55,020 nt of DNA from Pseudomonas reactans. GTDB lineage: Bacteria > Pseudomonadota > Gammaproteobacteria > Pseudomonadales > Pseudomonadaceae. The notes under the pieces were generated by a model that was not told the origin of the DNA, did not search any database, and was given only the letters and a program-made list of their open reading frames with translations. A program made the position numbers and the translations under genes. Positions 34,238 to 44,903 of the stretch are shown piece by piece (position 1 is the stretch's first letter; each line of letters begins with the position of its first letter). The stretch is from assembly GCF_013385825.1 (NCBI RefSeq), contig NZ_JACAPG010000009.1, forward strand, positions 1-55,020, given 5' to 3'.

Positions 34238-34900
34238 ATGAACTATCAGTTGAACTTTGCCGCCGTGTGGCGCGACTTCCCCAGCTTGCTGGCGGGGCTC
34301 GGCCTGGGCCTTGAGCTGGCGCTGCTGTCGATCGCCATCGGCTGCGTGATCGGCCTGATGATGGCGTTTGCCATGCTCTCCAAGCACCGTGCGTTGCGTG
34401 TCTTCGCCTCGGTGTACGTGACGGTGGTGCGCAATACGCCGATCCTCGTGTTGATCCTGTTGATCTACTTTGCGTTGCCCAGCCTCGGGATCCGTCTGGA
34501 CAAGATCCCGTCGTTCATCATCACTTTGTCGTTGTACGCCGGTGCTTACCTGACCGAAGTATTCCGCGCCGGGCTGTTGAATATTCCCAAGGGCTTGCGC
34601 GAAGCCGGGCTGGCCATCGGCCTGGGCGAGTGGCGTATCCGCGCCTACATCACCGTGCCGGTGATGCTGCGCAACGTGCTGCCCGCGCTGTCGAACAACT
34701 TCATTTCGCTGTTCAAGGACACGTCGCTCGCCGCCGCCATCGCGGTGCCGGAGCTGACCTATTACGCCCGCAAGATCAATGTCGAAAGCTACCGGGTGAT
34801 TGAAACCTGGCTGGTCACGACGGCGCTCTACGTGGCTGCCTGTTACCTCATTGCCATGCTGCTCCGTTACCTGGAACAGCGTCTGGCGATCCGTCGTTAA
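34238..34900 (+). CDS. Polar amino-acid-type ABC transporter permease 1
   Basis: This 220-residue permease of the HisM/HisQ type has about 5 helices and the EAA loop GLREAGLAIGLGEWRIRAYITVPVMLRN. The TVVRNTPILVLILLIYF motif is diagnostic of the family. It lies 51 bp after the binding-protein gene and pairs with the permease at 34912. Confidence 0.92.
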   Translation: MNYQLNFAAVWRDFPSLLAGLGLGLELALLSIAIGCVIGLMMAFAMLSKHRALRVFASVYVTVVRNTPILVLILLIYFALPSLGIRLDKIPSFIITLSLYAGAYLTEVFRAGLLNIPKGLREAGLAIGLGEWRIRAYITVPVMLRNVLPALSNNFISLFKDTSLAAAIAVPELTYYARKINVESYRVIETWLVTTALYVAACYLIAMLLRYLEQRLAIRR

Positions 34901-34911
34901 GGAGGGCTTTC

Positions 34912-35574
34912 ATGTACGAGTCCCCAAGCTGGCTGCATGAGTTGTGGATCGCCCGGGATACCTTGTGGGCGGGCTTTCAGGCCAGTGTTTATGTGTCGGC
35001 GCTGGCGATTATCTTCGGCACCCTGATCGGCATTTTCGCCGGGTTGATCCTGACCTACGGCAAGTTCTGGATGCGTGCACCGTTTCGTCTGTATGTCGAT
35101 TTGATCCGTGGTACGCCGGTGTTTGTGCTGGTGCTGGCGTGTTTCTACATGCTGCCGGCGCTCGGTTGGCAGATCACCGCGTTCCAGGCCGGCGCGGTCG
35201 GGTTGACGCTGTTCTGCGGTTCCCATGTTTCGGAAATCGTGCGCGGCGCGCTGCAAGCCATTCCCCGTGGACAACTGGAAGCGGGCAAGGCGATCGGCCT
35301 GACGTTCTACCAGTCCCTGGGCTATGTGTTGCTGCCCCAGGCGCTGCGCCAGATTTTGCCAACCTGGGTCAATTCCTCCACGGAAATCGTCAAGGCCTCG
35401 ACCTTGCTGTCGGTGATCGGCGTGGCCGAGTTGCTGCTCAGTACCCAGCAAGTGATCGCGCGCACCTTCATGACCCTGGAGTTCTACCTGTTCGCAGGCT
35501 TTATGTTCTTTGTCATCAACTACGCCATCGAGTTATTCGGGCGCTACATTGAAAAGCGGGTGGCCTTGCCATGA
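34912..35574 (+). CDS. Polar amino-acid-type ABC transporter permease 2
   Basis: This 220-residue HisM/HisQ-type permease has the motif [21 protein letters not shown] and the EAA loop [33 protein letters not shown]. It starts 11 bp after permease 1, overlaps the ATPase start by 4 bp, and so is translationally coupled to it. Confidence 0.92.
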   Translation: MYESPSWLHELWIARDTLWAGFQASVYVSALAIIFGTLIGIFAGLILTYGKFWMRAPFRLYVDLIRGTPVFVLVLACFYMLPALGWQITAFQAGAVGLTLFCGSHVSEIVRGALQAIPRGQLEAGKAIGLTFYQSLGYVLLPQALRQILPTWVNSSTEIVKASTLLSVIGVAELLLSTQQVIARTFMTLEFYLFAGFMFFVINYAIELFGRYIEKRVALP

Positions 35575-36353
35575 ACCAACCTCACACCAACCAACCGCTG
35601 CTGAACATCCGTGGCCTGCGTAAGCAATACGGCCAGGTGGAAGTGCTCAAGGGCGTGGACCTGTCCATGCAGCGCGGCAATGTGGTGACCTTGATCGGCT
35701 CCAGTGGCTCGGGTAAGACCACATTGCTGCGTTGCGTCAACCTGCTGGAAGAGTTCCAGGGCGGCCAGATCACCCTGGATGGCGAGTCCATCGGCTACAG
35801 CGAAATTGCCGGCAAGCGCGTGCGCCACCCTGAGCGCGTGATTGCCCAGCACCGTGCGATGACCGGCATGGCGTTCCAGCAATTCAACCTGTTCCCGCAC
35901 CTGACGGCCTTGCAGAACGTCACCCTCGGCCTGCTCAAGGTCAAGAAGATGGGCAAGGACGAAGCCGTCGCACTGGCGGAAAAATGGCTGGACCGCGTAG
36001 GACTCCTGGAGCGGCGCAATCACTTCCCCGGCCAACTCTCCGGCGGCCAGCAACAGCGTGTGGCCATTGCCCGCGCCATTGCCATGAACCCCAGCCTGAT
36101 GCTGTTCGACGAAGTCACCTCGGCCCTCGACCCCGAGTTGGTGGGCGAAGTGCTCAGCGTGATCAAGGGTTTGGCGGAGGAGGGCATGACCATGTTGCTG
36201 GTCACCCACGAAATGCGCTTTGCCTATGAAGTCTCGGACAAGATCGTTTTCATGAACCAGGGCCGCATTGAAGAACAGGGCACCTCGAAGGATATCTTCG
36301 AACGCCCGCAATCGCCGCGCCTGGCGGAATTTCTCAAGAACATTCGTTTTTAA
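35571..36353 (+). CDS. Polar amino-acid-type ABC transporter ATPase
   Basis: This 260-residue ATPase has Walker [10 protein letters not shown] at 43-51, the signature LSGGQQQR near 156, Walker [17 protein letters not shown] and the switch His ([10 protein letters not shown]). It is the typical HisP/GlnQ size. It energises uptake through the two permeases upstream. Confidence 0.94.
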   Translation: MNQPHTNQPLLNIRGLRKQYGQVEVLKGVDLSMQRGNVVTLIGSSGSGKTTLLRCVNLLEEFQGGQITLDGESIGYSEIAGKRVRHPERVIAQHRAMTGMAFQQFNLFPHLTALQNVTLGLLKVKKMGKDEAVALAEKWLDRVGLLERRNHFPGQLSGGQQQRVAIARAIAMNPSLMLFDEVTSALDPELVGEVLSVIKGLAEEGMTMLLVTHEMRFAYEVSDKIVFMNQGRIEEQGTSKDIFERPQSPRLAEFLKNIRF

Positions 36354-36369
36354 TCAGGAGCCTTTTTTT

Positions 36370-36759
36370 ATGAGCATTACTCGTTACGGTGCCGGTAGCA
36401 CAGCCGGCGGTGGCCAACCCCGCCCTTTCGCCCGTGCGGTGGAAGCCGATGGTTGGTTGTACGTCTCAGGCCAAGTGCCTGCGGTGGACGGCGAAATCAT
36501 CACCGGCGGTATCATCGAACAGACCCGCCAAACCATGCGCAACGTGGTGGCGATCCTTGAAGAAGCCGGTTACGAATTGAAAGACGTCGTACGCGTCGGC
36601 GTGTGGCTGGAAGACCCTCGGGACTTCTGGAGTTTCAACAAAGTGTTCGGCGAATACTTCACCCCGGAACACGCCCCGGCGCGCGCCTGTGTGCAGGCGA
36701 ACATGATGGTCGATTGCAAGGTCGAGATCGATTGCGTGGCGTACAAGAAAAAAGGCTAA
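36370..36759 (+). CDS. RidA family (enamine/imine deaminase)
   Basis: This is 129 residues from ATG 36370 with AGGAG 9 bp upstream. It has the canonical Arg105 in APARACVQAN and WLYVSGQVP at 29-37. RidA proteins hydrolyse reactive enamines/imines released by PLP lyases and amino-acid oxidases. It lies 16 bp after the transporter ATPase and in the same cluster as a PLP lyase, so it probably clears the intermediate of that enzyme. Confidence 0.93.
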   Translation: MSITRYGAGSTAGGGQPRPFARAVEADGWLYVSGQVPAVDGEIITGGIIEQTRQTMRNVVAILEEAGYELKDVVRVGVWLEDPRDFWSFNKVFGEYFTPEHAPARACVQANMMVDCKVEIDCVAYKKKG

Positions 36760-36776
36760 ATTGCCCGCCGCTTTCT

Positions 36777-36878
36777 CTGTAGGAGCGAGCTTGCTCGCGA
36801 AGATCGTCAACGATGACGCGCGTAGTCTGGATGAATGCGTTGTCCTTGGGTTTTTCGCGAGCAAGCTCGCTCCTACAG
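36777..36878. repeat. REPIN, family A, between ridA and iclR
   Basis: The arms CTGTAGGAGCGAGCTTGCTC (from 36777) and its complement (to 36878) flank a loop with the shared CAACGATGACGC block. It ends about 30 bp before the IclR start. Confidence 0.85.
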
Positions 36879-36910
36879 GGGCCTCAACCAACTTGGGACA
36901 GATGATTGCC

Positions 36911-37675
36911 ATGACCGAAGACACCATCAAACGCCGCGCCAAGGGCCTGGACCGTGCATTCGATATCCTCGATTTTCTCAAGGAAATCGGCCAGCCACTG
37001 CGCCCGAATGATATTGCCAGCGGCATCGGCAGCCCCAAGTCCACCGTCTACGAACTGGTTGCGTCGCTGCTTGAGCGACGCATCCTGGAAACGGTGGGCA
37101 AGGACGGTCACGTCTACCTCGGCCGCCAGCTGTATTTTCTCGGCCAGGCGCACCTGCGCCATTTCGACCTGACCCGCGAGGCCGACCACGCCTTGCAGGA
37201 AATCGTCAGCCAGACCCACGAAACCGCGCAGATGTGCCTGCTCAACGGGCGCAAATACACGGTGGCGCTGATGCGTGAAGGCGAGCGGCATTTCCGTATT
37301 TCCTCGGACATCGGCGAAAACGCGCCGATCCCGTGGACCGCTTCCGGACGCCTGTTGCTGGGGCACTTGAGCGACCAGCAGATCATCGACCTGATCGATC
37401 ACGACGACTTCATCCTGCCGGACGGTCAGCGCCTGCCGCTGGAGACCTTCCTGGCGCAAATCCGTCAGGCCACCCTCGATGGATTCTTCTCCTTCGACAG
37501 CGTGGCCGACACCTTTACCCATTGCTTTGCCGCCCCGGTGCGGGACGCGCAAGGCATCAGCATCGCGACGCTGTGCATCGTCGCTCCACGCGCCGATGCC
37601 ACAAAAAACTACAACGACTATCGCCGGGTGTTGATCGACAGCGCCAACAACCTGGCCCGGCGTATCAACGAATAG
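36911..37675 (+). CDS. IclR-family transcriptional regulator
   Basis: This is 254 residues from ATG 36911. ATG 36902 is also possible (3 residues longer). The N-terminal wHTH is KGLDRAFDILDFLKEIGQPLRPNDIASGIGSPKSTVYELVASLLERRIL. The effector domain (about 80-250) has the family's ENAPIPWTASGRLLLGHL and DGFFSFDSVADTFTHCFAAPVRD. It is the probable specific regulator of this cluster, acting at the TTCCG-N6-CGGAA palindrome at 33298. Confidence 0.92.
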   Translation: MTEDTIKRRAKGLDRAFDILDFLKEIGQPLRPNDIASGIGSPKSTVYELVASLLERRILETVGKDGHVYLGRQLYFLGQAHLRHFDLTREADHALQEIVSQTHETAQMCLLNGRKYTVALMREGERHFRISSDIGENAPIPWTASGRLLLGHLSDQQIIDLIDHDDFILPDGQRLPLETFLAQIRQATLDGFFSFDSVADTFTHCFAAPVRDAQGISIATLCIVAPRADATKNYNDYRRVLIDSANNLARRINE

Positions 37676-37684
37676 GAGTTTTCC

Positions 37685-38893
37685 ATGTCTGCCATCAATG
37701 CCGTTGAAAAGGGCGCCGCCGCCGTCGGGGCCCACCTGGTCCGTGACGTCAGCCTGCCTGCTCTGGTACTGCACCGTGACGCCCTGGAACACAACATCCG
37801 CTGGATGCAGGACTTCGTCAGCAAGAGCGGCGCGGAGCTGGCGCCCCATGGCAAGACCAGCATGATGCCGGCGCTGTTTCAGCGCCAGATCGAAGCGGGT
37901 GCCTGGGGAATTACCCTGGCGAATGCCGTGCAGACCCGCGCTGCGTATGCCGGTGGCGTGCGTCGCGTGCTGATGGCCAACCAACTGGTGGGCGCGCCGA
38001 ACATGGCGTTGATCGCTGACCTGTTGGCCGACACGGACTTCGATTTCCATTGCATGGTCGATCACCCGGACAACGTTGCTGATCTGGGCCTGTTTTTCGC
38101 TGCCCGTGGCTTGCGCCTGAACGTCATGATCGAGTACGGCGTGGTCGGCGGCCGTTGCGGCTGCCGCAGCGAGCAAGAAGTGCGTGACCTGGCCAAGGCG
38201 ATCAAGGCCCAGCCGGCCCTGGCCCTCACCGGTATCGAAGGCTACGAAGGCGTGATTCATGGCGAGCATGCGATCAGCGGCATTCGCGCCTTCGCCGCGA
38301 GCCTGGTGCGCTTGGCCGTGGACCTGCAGAACAATGGTTCTTTCGACCTGCCCAAGCCCATCGTCACGGCGTCGGGTTCGGCCTGGTACGACCTGATCGC
38401 CGAGTCGTTCGAGGAGCAAAACGCCGCCGGACGTTTCCTCAGCGTGCTGCGCCCTGGCAGCTACGTAGCTCATGACCATGGCATCTACAAAGAGGCGCAA
38501 TGCTGCGTGCTCGACCGTCGCAGCGACCTCAGCGAAGGCCTGCGCCCGGCCCTGGAAGTCTGGGCCCATGTGCAATCGTTGCCCGAGCCGGGCTTTGCAG
38601 TGATCGCCCTGGGCAAACGTGATGTGGCCTACGACGCCGGTTTGCCGGTGCCGCTCAAACGCTACAAGGCCGGTATTTTGCCAGCAGAAGGTGATGATGT
38701 GGGCACGTGCAAAGTCACCGCGGTGATGGACCAGCATGCGTTCATGACCGTGGCGCCGGGCGTTGAGTTGCGTATTGGCGACATCATTTCGTTCGGTACT
38801 TCCCATCCTTGCCTGACGTTCGACAAGTGGCAGGTCGGCTGCCTGGTGGATGAGCAGTTGCAGGTGATCGAATCCCTGGAAACCCGATTCTGA
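37685..38893 (+). CDS. Fold-III PLP D-amino-acid lyase/deaminase (D-threonine aldolase/D-serine dehydratase family); candidate D-glucosaminate dehydratase
   Basis: This 402-residue alanine-racemase-fold enzyme has the PLP lysine K57 in LAPHGKTSMMP. A C-terminal metal motif His374-x-Cys376 (SHPC) matches the zinc site of D-serine dehydratases rather than the HxD of D-threonine aldolases. That supports dehydration/deamination, not retro-aldol cleavage. It starts 9 bp after iclR and 10 bp before a KDG-kinase-like gene. Removal of water and ammonia from D-glucosaminate gives 2-keto-3-deoxygluconate, the substrate of that kinase. EC 4.3.1.9 activity is known in pseudomonads. The substrate here is inference. 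Confidence 0.85.
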   Translation: MSAINAVEKGAAAVGAHLVRDVSLPALVLHRDALEHNIRWMQDFVSKSGAELAPHGKTSMMPALFQRQIEAGAWGITLANAVQTRAAYAGGVRRVLMANQLVGAPNMALIADLLADTDFDFHCMVDHPDNVADLGLFFAARGLRLNVMIEYGVVGGRCGCRSEQEVRDLAKAIKAQPALALTGIEGYEGVIHGEHAISGIRAFAASLVRLAVDLQNNGSFDLPKPIVTASGSAWYDLIAESFEEQNAAGRFLSVLRPGSYVAHDHGIYKEAQCCVLDRRSDLSEGLRPALEVWAHVQSLPEPGFAVIALGKRDVAYDAGLPVPLKRYKAGILPAEGDDVGTCKVTAVMDQHAFMTVAPGVELRIGDIISFGTSHPCLTFDKWQVGCLVDEQLQVIESLETRF

Positions 38894-38903
38894 GTGTAAA
38901 GCC

Positions 38904-39815
38904 ATGACCCGCTTGTCCCCACGCATCGCCCTGATCGGCGAATGTATGATCGAACTGCAACACCGCGCCGACGGCAGCCTGCACCAGAGCTTCGGCGGCG
39001 ACACCCTGAACACGGCCGTCTACCTGCGCCGCGAGCTGGGCGACACCGGCAGTGTCGACTACGTCACCGCCCTGGGCGATGACAGTTTCAGTGATGCCAT
39101 GTGCCAGCAATGGGCGGATGAAGACCTCGGCCTGGGCATGGTCCAGCGCCTGCCCGGACGTTTGCCGGGTTTGTATTGCATCCAGACCGATGCCAATGGC
39201 GAGCGCAAATTCCTTTACTGGCGCAACGAAGCCGCTGTGCGCGACTGCTTCACCACGCCTGCCGCCGAACCGATCCTGGCGGCCTTGCCGGACTACGACG
39301 TGGTGTATTTCAGTGGCATCACCCTGGCGGTGTTGGGTGAAATCGGTCGCAGGCGGTTGCTGCAAGCGCTGATCGAAACCCGTCGGCGAGGGGGCAAGGT
39401 GGTGTTCGACAACAACTATCGGCCGCGTCTGTGGGCCAGTGTTGAAGCGGCTCGCGCGGCGTATCACCGTGTGTTGGCCGAGGTGGATATCGCCTTGCTG
39501 ACTGAGGATGACGAGCGTGCGTTGTTTGGCTATGCCGACAGTGAACAGGTGTTCGCGGCGTATCCGGGGATTGAAGAGGTGGTGCTTAAGCGTGGGGCGG
39601 ATGAATGCCTGATCCGCTGCAAGGGCGAGCGCTTTGCCGTGCCGGCGCTGAAGGTGGAAAAGGTGGTGGATACGACAGCGGCGGGGGATTCGTTCAGTGC
39701 GGCGTATTTGGCTGGGCGGCTGAAAGGCGGCACTCCAGAGCAAGCTGCTTTGGCTGGACATCGGCTGGCCAGTCGCGTCATCCAAGTGCCCGGCGCACTC
39801 ATCCCCAAAGGTTAA
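38904..39815 (+). CDS. kdgK: PfkB-family sugar kinase, 2-keto-3-deoxygluconate kinase-like
   Basis: This is 303 residues. The N-terminal GECMIELQ...SFGGDTLNTAVYLRREL is typical of KDG kinases. The C-terminal PfkB signature DTTAAGDSFSAAYLAG has catalytic D262. It would make KDPG for the Entner-Doudoroff aldolase. Its place directly after a D-amino-acid lyase links that enzyme's product to KDG. It is the last gene of the cluster and is followed by a repeat, with no terminator other than the repeat hairpin. Confidence 0.85.
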   Translation: MTRLSPRIALIGECMIELQHRADGSLHQSFGGDTLNTAVYLRRELGDTGSVDYVTALGDDSFSDAMCQQWADEDLGLGMVQRLPGRLPGLYCIQTDANGERKFLYWRNEAAVRDCFTTPAAEPILAALPDYDVVYFSGITLAVLGEIGRRRLLQALIETRRRGGKVVFDNNYRPRLWASVEAARAAYHRVLAEVDIALLTEDDERALFGYADSEQVFAAYPGIEEVVLKRGADECLIRCKGERFAVPALKVEKVVDTTAAGDSFSAAYLAGRLKGGTPEQAALAGHRLASRVIQVPGALIPKG

Positions 39816-39822
39816 GCGGATC

Positions 39823-39960
39823 TGTTGTGGCGAGCGGGCTTCCTGTGGCGAGCGGGCTTGCCCCGCGTTGGGCTGCGCAGCGGCCCCTAAAAAAGCGGGA
39901 GCGCTGCGCACTCCAACGCGGGGCAAGCCCGCTCGCCACAACAAGCCCGCTCTCCACAAT
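39823..39960. repeat. REPIN-like element, family C (TGTGGCGAGCGGGC arms) with partial flanking copies
   Basis: A perfect 28-bp inverted repeat (39844-39871 with 39913-39940) begins TGTGGCGAGCGGGCTTGCC. An incomplete copy of the same arm precedes it (39825-39841), and a degenerate one follows (39940-39958). It lies between convergent kdgK and ppiC genes, where it may work as a bidirectional terminator. Confidence 0.85.
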
Positions 39961-39978
39961 GGGCCGGCTACATGCCTG

Positions 39979-40254
39979 TCAATCGCGGTAGAAGACCTGC
40001 ACCAAGTGGTACCCGAACTTGCTCTTGATCGGCCCGTGAACCACTTTCACCGGCTTCTTGAAAATCACCGCATCAATCGCCCCCACCATCTGCCCAGGCC
40101 GCACTTCACCCAAATCGCCGCCACGCTTGCCGGACGGGCAGGTGGAGTACTTCTTGGCCAGCACATCAAAGGCTTCGCCCTTGGCGATGCGCAGCTTGAG
40201 TTGTTCGGCTTCTTCGCTGGTTTTCACCAGGATATGACGGGCTTGGGCTTTCAT
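39979..40254 (-). CDS. Parvulin-type peptidyl-prolyl isomerase (PpiC-like)
   Basis: This 91-residue single parvulin domain starts MKAQARHILVKTSEEAEQLK, with the CPSGKRGGDLGEVRPGQMV core and FGYHLVQV C-terminal strand. No signal peptide, so it is cytoplasmic. A paralogue lies at 54529 with clearly related sequence. It is followed by the family C repeat. Confidence 0.92.
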   Translation of the reverse strand: MKAQARHILVKTSEEAEQLKLRIAKGEAFDVLAKKYSTCPSGKRGGDLGEVRPGQMVGAIDAVIFKKPVKVVHGPIKSKFGYHLVQVFYRD

Positions 40255-40297
40255 TGATCTCTACCAGGTGTGCGACGGCGCGCGATTATGCCTGAAC

Positions 40298-42793
40298 TCA
40301 TTCGACCACGCTGATCATGCTGCGGATTTTCGTGGCCAGCAGGTCGATGGAAAACGGCTTGGCGACCATGTCCATGCCGTCCTCCAGGAAACCTTGGCGT
40401 TCGGCGGCTTTTTCGGCATAACCGGTCATGAACAATACGCGCAGTCCGGGGCGGTGTTGGCGGGCGATCTCCGCCAGTTGCCGGCCGTTCATGCCCGGCA
40501 GGCCAACGTCGGTCACCAGCAAATCCACGCGCAGGTCCGACTCCAGCAGCGGCAATGCCGCCCGTGCGTCCGCCGCCTGGTGCGCGGTGTAGCCCAGTTC
40601 ATCGAGTACGTTGACCACCAGCATGCGCACCGCCGGGTCGTCTTCGACCACCACCACGGCTTCGCCGGCCAGGGCCACCGGTGCTTCAGCCAGACTGGCG
40701 GGCAAGCTGCTTTCCAGCGCCGTGCCATGCAGGCGCGGCAGGTACAGGCGCACGCAGGTGCCCTGGCCCGGCTCGCTGTGGATGGTCACATGCCCACCGG
40801 ACTGCTGGGCAAACCCGTAGATCATCGACAACCCCAGGCCGGTGCCCTGGCCGATGGGCTTGGTGGTGAAGAACGGGTCGAACGCCTTGGCCAGAATCTT
40901 CGGTGCCATGCCGGTGCCGTTGTCACACACGCCGAGCATCACGTAGTCGCCGGCCTTGACCGGTTCAAGGGTGGTGATGTCGGTGCCGTCCAGGTAGCTG
41001 TTGGCGGTTTCGATCAGCAGTTCGCCGCCGTCGGGCATGGCGTCACGGGCGTTGATCACCAGGTTGAGCAGGGCGTTTTCCAATTGGCTGGCGTCGGTAT
41101 TCACCGCCCAGATGTCGTGGCCCAGTTGCACCTTCAGCGCGATGTGCGCGCCTTTGGTGCGGCGGAACAAGTCTTCCAGGGAGGCGACCAATTGGTTCGG
41201 GTCCAGCGGGCGTCGGTCCAGCGACTGGCGGCGTGAGAACGCCAGCAAACGGTGGGTGAGGGCGGCGGCGCGATGGGCGGAGGACACAGCCGCGTCAGTA
41301 AAACGGCCGATCTCGTCACTGCGCCCGGCGGCGATGTAGCGCTGCATCAGGTCCAGGCTGCCGATAATGCCGGTGAGCATATTGTTGAAATCGTGGGCAA
41401 TCCCGCCGGTGAGCTGACCCACGGCCTCCATTTTCTGCGCATGGCGCAGCGCGTCTTCGGCACGCTCACGCTCGTACATCTCGTTTTGCAGGCGCTGGTT
41501 GGCTTCGGCCAACGCCTGAGTGCGTTGGGCCACACGTTCTTCGAGGTTTTCGTTGAGGTGACGCAGGGCTTCTTCGGTGAGTTTGCGTTCCGTCTCATCG
41601 ATCACAAAGATGTAGAAACCATTCACCGAACCGTCATTGCTGAAGCGCGGCAGGTACTTCATCAAGGCGTGGCGTGGGCGGCCGTCGCGGTGCGGGGTGA
41701 TGGTCATGAAGCTGCAAGCCTTGCCCTTGAGCGCAGCGGCGATCTTGTCTTCACGTCCTGCATACACCTCGTCGCCGAGCACTTCGCGGATGGTCTTGCC
41801 GTACAGCTCCTGGGGTGTCATGCCGTACCAATCCAGATACGCGCTGTTGTTCAGGCGAAAGCGCTGTTCATGGTCGACGTACCCAATCAGCACCGGCATG
41901 GCGTTGATGATCAACTGCAGCTCGGTCTGGCTCTGACGCAGGGCCTGTTCGGTGTGTTTGCGTTCGGTCAGGTCCAGTGCGGCCCCAAGGAACCGTGTCG
42001 GCCGACCTTGATGATCCTTGTAGCAGCGGCCCCGGGCGAACACCCAGCGTATCTGGCCGTCGGCCTGCAACAGGCGGTATTCCTCGGCGTACTCGGTGCC
42101 GAAGGTGATGCAGTGCTTGATACTGCGCGCCACCATGCCACGGTCTTCCGGGTGTACCCCGTGCAGGTAGTCGCTGATCGGCAACAGGCGCGCATCGCTG
42201 GGGTCGACGCCGTGCAAGTAGGCGAAGTGCGCGTCGGCGATAAAGCGGTCTTCACCGATATCCCAATCCCAAGTGCCTACCGCGTCGGTGGCGGCCAGGG
42301 CCAACTGCAAGCGTTGCTCGGTGTTGTGTTGGGCCTTGCGGCGTTCATTGGTTTCGATGGCGGTGACGAGGATGCCGGCCACACGGGTGCTTTCATCGCG
42401 GATCGGGCTGTAGGTCAGGTCCAGCCAGATTTCCATGTCGCGATTGTTGCGTTGCAACACAAAGCGCTGCTCGCTGAAGGTGCGCACCTGGCCGCTGAGT
42501 ACGGCGTCATAGATCGGCGCGGTAAAGCTTTCCAGCTCCGGCCAGGTCTGATGCGCCGGCTGCCCCATTGCTTCAGGATGTTTGTTGCCGGCCAACTGGG
42601 CGAAGCCGTCGTTGTAGAGTTGCGTGAGTTGGTCGCCCCACAGCAGGAGCATCGGCATCGGCGAGTGGACGACGATATCCACGGCGGTGCGCAGGCTTTG
42701 CGGCCAATCACTGGCCTCACCGAGCGGGCTTTGCGCCCAGTCCAGCCGCGCAATCAACGCAGCGGCTTCGCTACCGGTGGATGTTCCAATCAT
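40298..42793 (-). CDS. Soluble hybrid histidine kinase (PAS x3, HisKA, HATPase, receiver)
   Basis: This 831-residue protein has no membrane helix. Three PAS modules cover about 30-410, each ending in an ERK-type linker (ETNERRKA, DLTERKHTEQA, DETERKLTEEA). A coiled coil of about 50 residues follows, then a HisKA with phospho-His in GGIAHDFNNML (about 468). The HATPase has N, G1 (DNGTGMAP) and G2 (GTGLGLSMIYGFA) boxes. A C-terminal receiver has the phospho-Asp in LLVTDVGLPGMNG. The HisKA is of the HWE-unlike GGIAHDFNN class common in soluble pseudomonad hybrids. No partner regulator is next to it. Confidence 0.92.
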   Translation of the reverse strand: MIGTSTGSEAAALIARLDWAQSPLGEASDWPQSLRTAVDIVVHSPMPMLLLWGDQLTQLYNDGFAQLAGNKHPEAMGQPAHQTWPELESFTAPIYDAVLSGQVRTFSEQRFVLQRNNRDMEIWLDLTYSPIRDESTRVAGILVTAIETNERRKAQHNTEQRLQLALAATDAVGTWDWDIGEDRFIADAHFAYLHGVDPSDARLLPISDYLHGVHPEDRGMVARSIKHCITFGTEYAEEYRLLQADGQIRWVFARGRCYKDHQGRPTRFLGAALDLTERKHTEQALRQSQTELQLIINAMPVLIGYVDHEQRFRLNNSAYLDWYGMTPQELYGKTIREVLGDEVYAGREDKIAAALKGKACSFMTITPHRDGRPRHALMKYLPRFSNDGSVNGFYIFVIDETERKLTEEALRHLNENLEERVAQRTQALAEANQRLQNEMYERERAEDALRHAQKMEAVGQLTGGIAHDFNNMLTGIIGSLDLMQRYIAAGRSDEIGRFTDAAVSSAHRAAALTHRLLAFSRRQSLDRRPLDPNQLVASLEDLFRRTKGAHIALKVQLGHDIWAVNTDASQLENALLNLVINARDAMPDGGELLIETANSYLDGTDITTLEPVKAGDYVMLGVCDNGTGMAPKILAKAFDPFFTTKPIGQGTGLGLSMIYGFAQQSGGHVTIHSEPGQGTCVRLYLPRLHGTALESSLPASLAEAPVALAGEAVVVVEDDPAVRMLVVNVLDELGYTAHQAADARAALPLLESDLRVDLLVTDVGLPGMNGRQLAEIARQHRPGLRVLFMTGYAEKAAERQGFLEDGMDMVAKPFSIDLLATKIRSMISVVE

Positions 42794-42833
42794 GAAAAAG
42801 CCCTGAGCGTAACGCTTTGAAAAAAGATGACAA

Positions 42834-42895
42834 CACCCATTATCCCGTGACTTGGGAATGGGTGACTACCCCCGAAAAATAGCATGCATTCGGGG
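42834..42895. other. Two adjacent hairpins between the ligase and kinase genes
   Basis: CACCCAT..CCC (42834-42846) pairs with GGGAATGGGTG (42854-42864). CCCCGAA (42870-42876) pairs with TTCGGGG (42889-42895). They lie past the end of the hydroxybutyrate operon, but no good T-run follows on the minus strand, so termination is only possible. Confidence 0.35.
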
Positions 42896-42931
42896 TTTGT
42901 CTTCAAATGAGTACGTCAGCGCTGAAACCTT

Positions 42932-44890
<1,959 letters not shown>

Positions 44891-44903
44891 AGTGGGCCTC
44901 TTG

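Noticed and set aside
37685..38893. Calling the PLP enzyme a D-threonine aldolase
   Set aside because: The C-terminal metal motif is H-x-C as in D-serine dehydratases, and the adjacent KDG-kinase-like gene makes a deaminating dehydratase more sensible.
36884..39013. Very long open frame (about 700 codons) on the minus strand opposite iclR, lyase and kinase genes
   Set aside because: It lies antisense to three well-supported genes and its translation shows no family motif. Long antisense frames are usual in GC-rich DNA. The same holds for long frames opposite the TonB receptor (2217-3791), the zinc dehydrogenase (22325-23932) and the hybrid kinase (41252-42820).
42834..42895. Confident terminator after the acetoacetate-CoA ligase gene
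   Set aside because: Both hairpins lack a T-run on the coding strand; kept only as hairpins of uncertain role.
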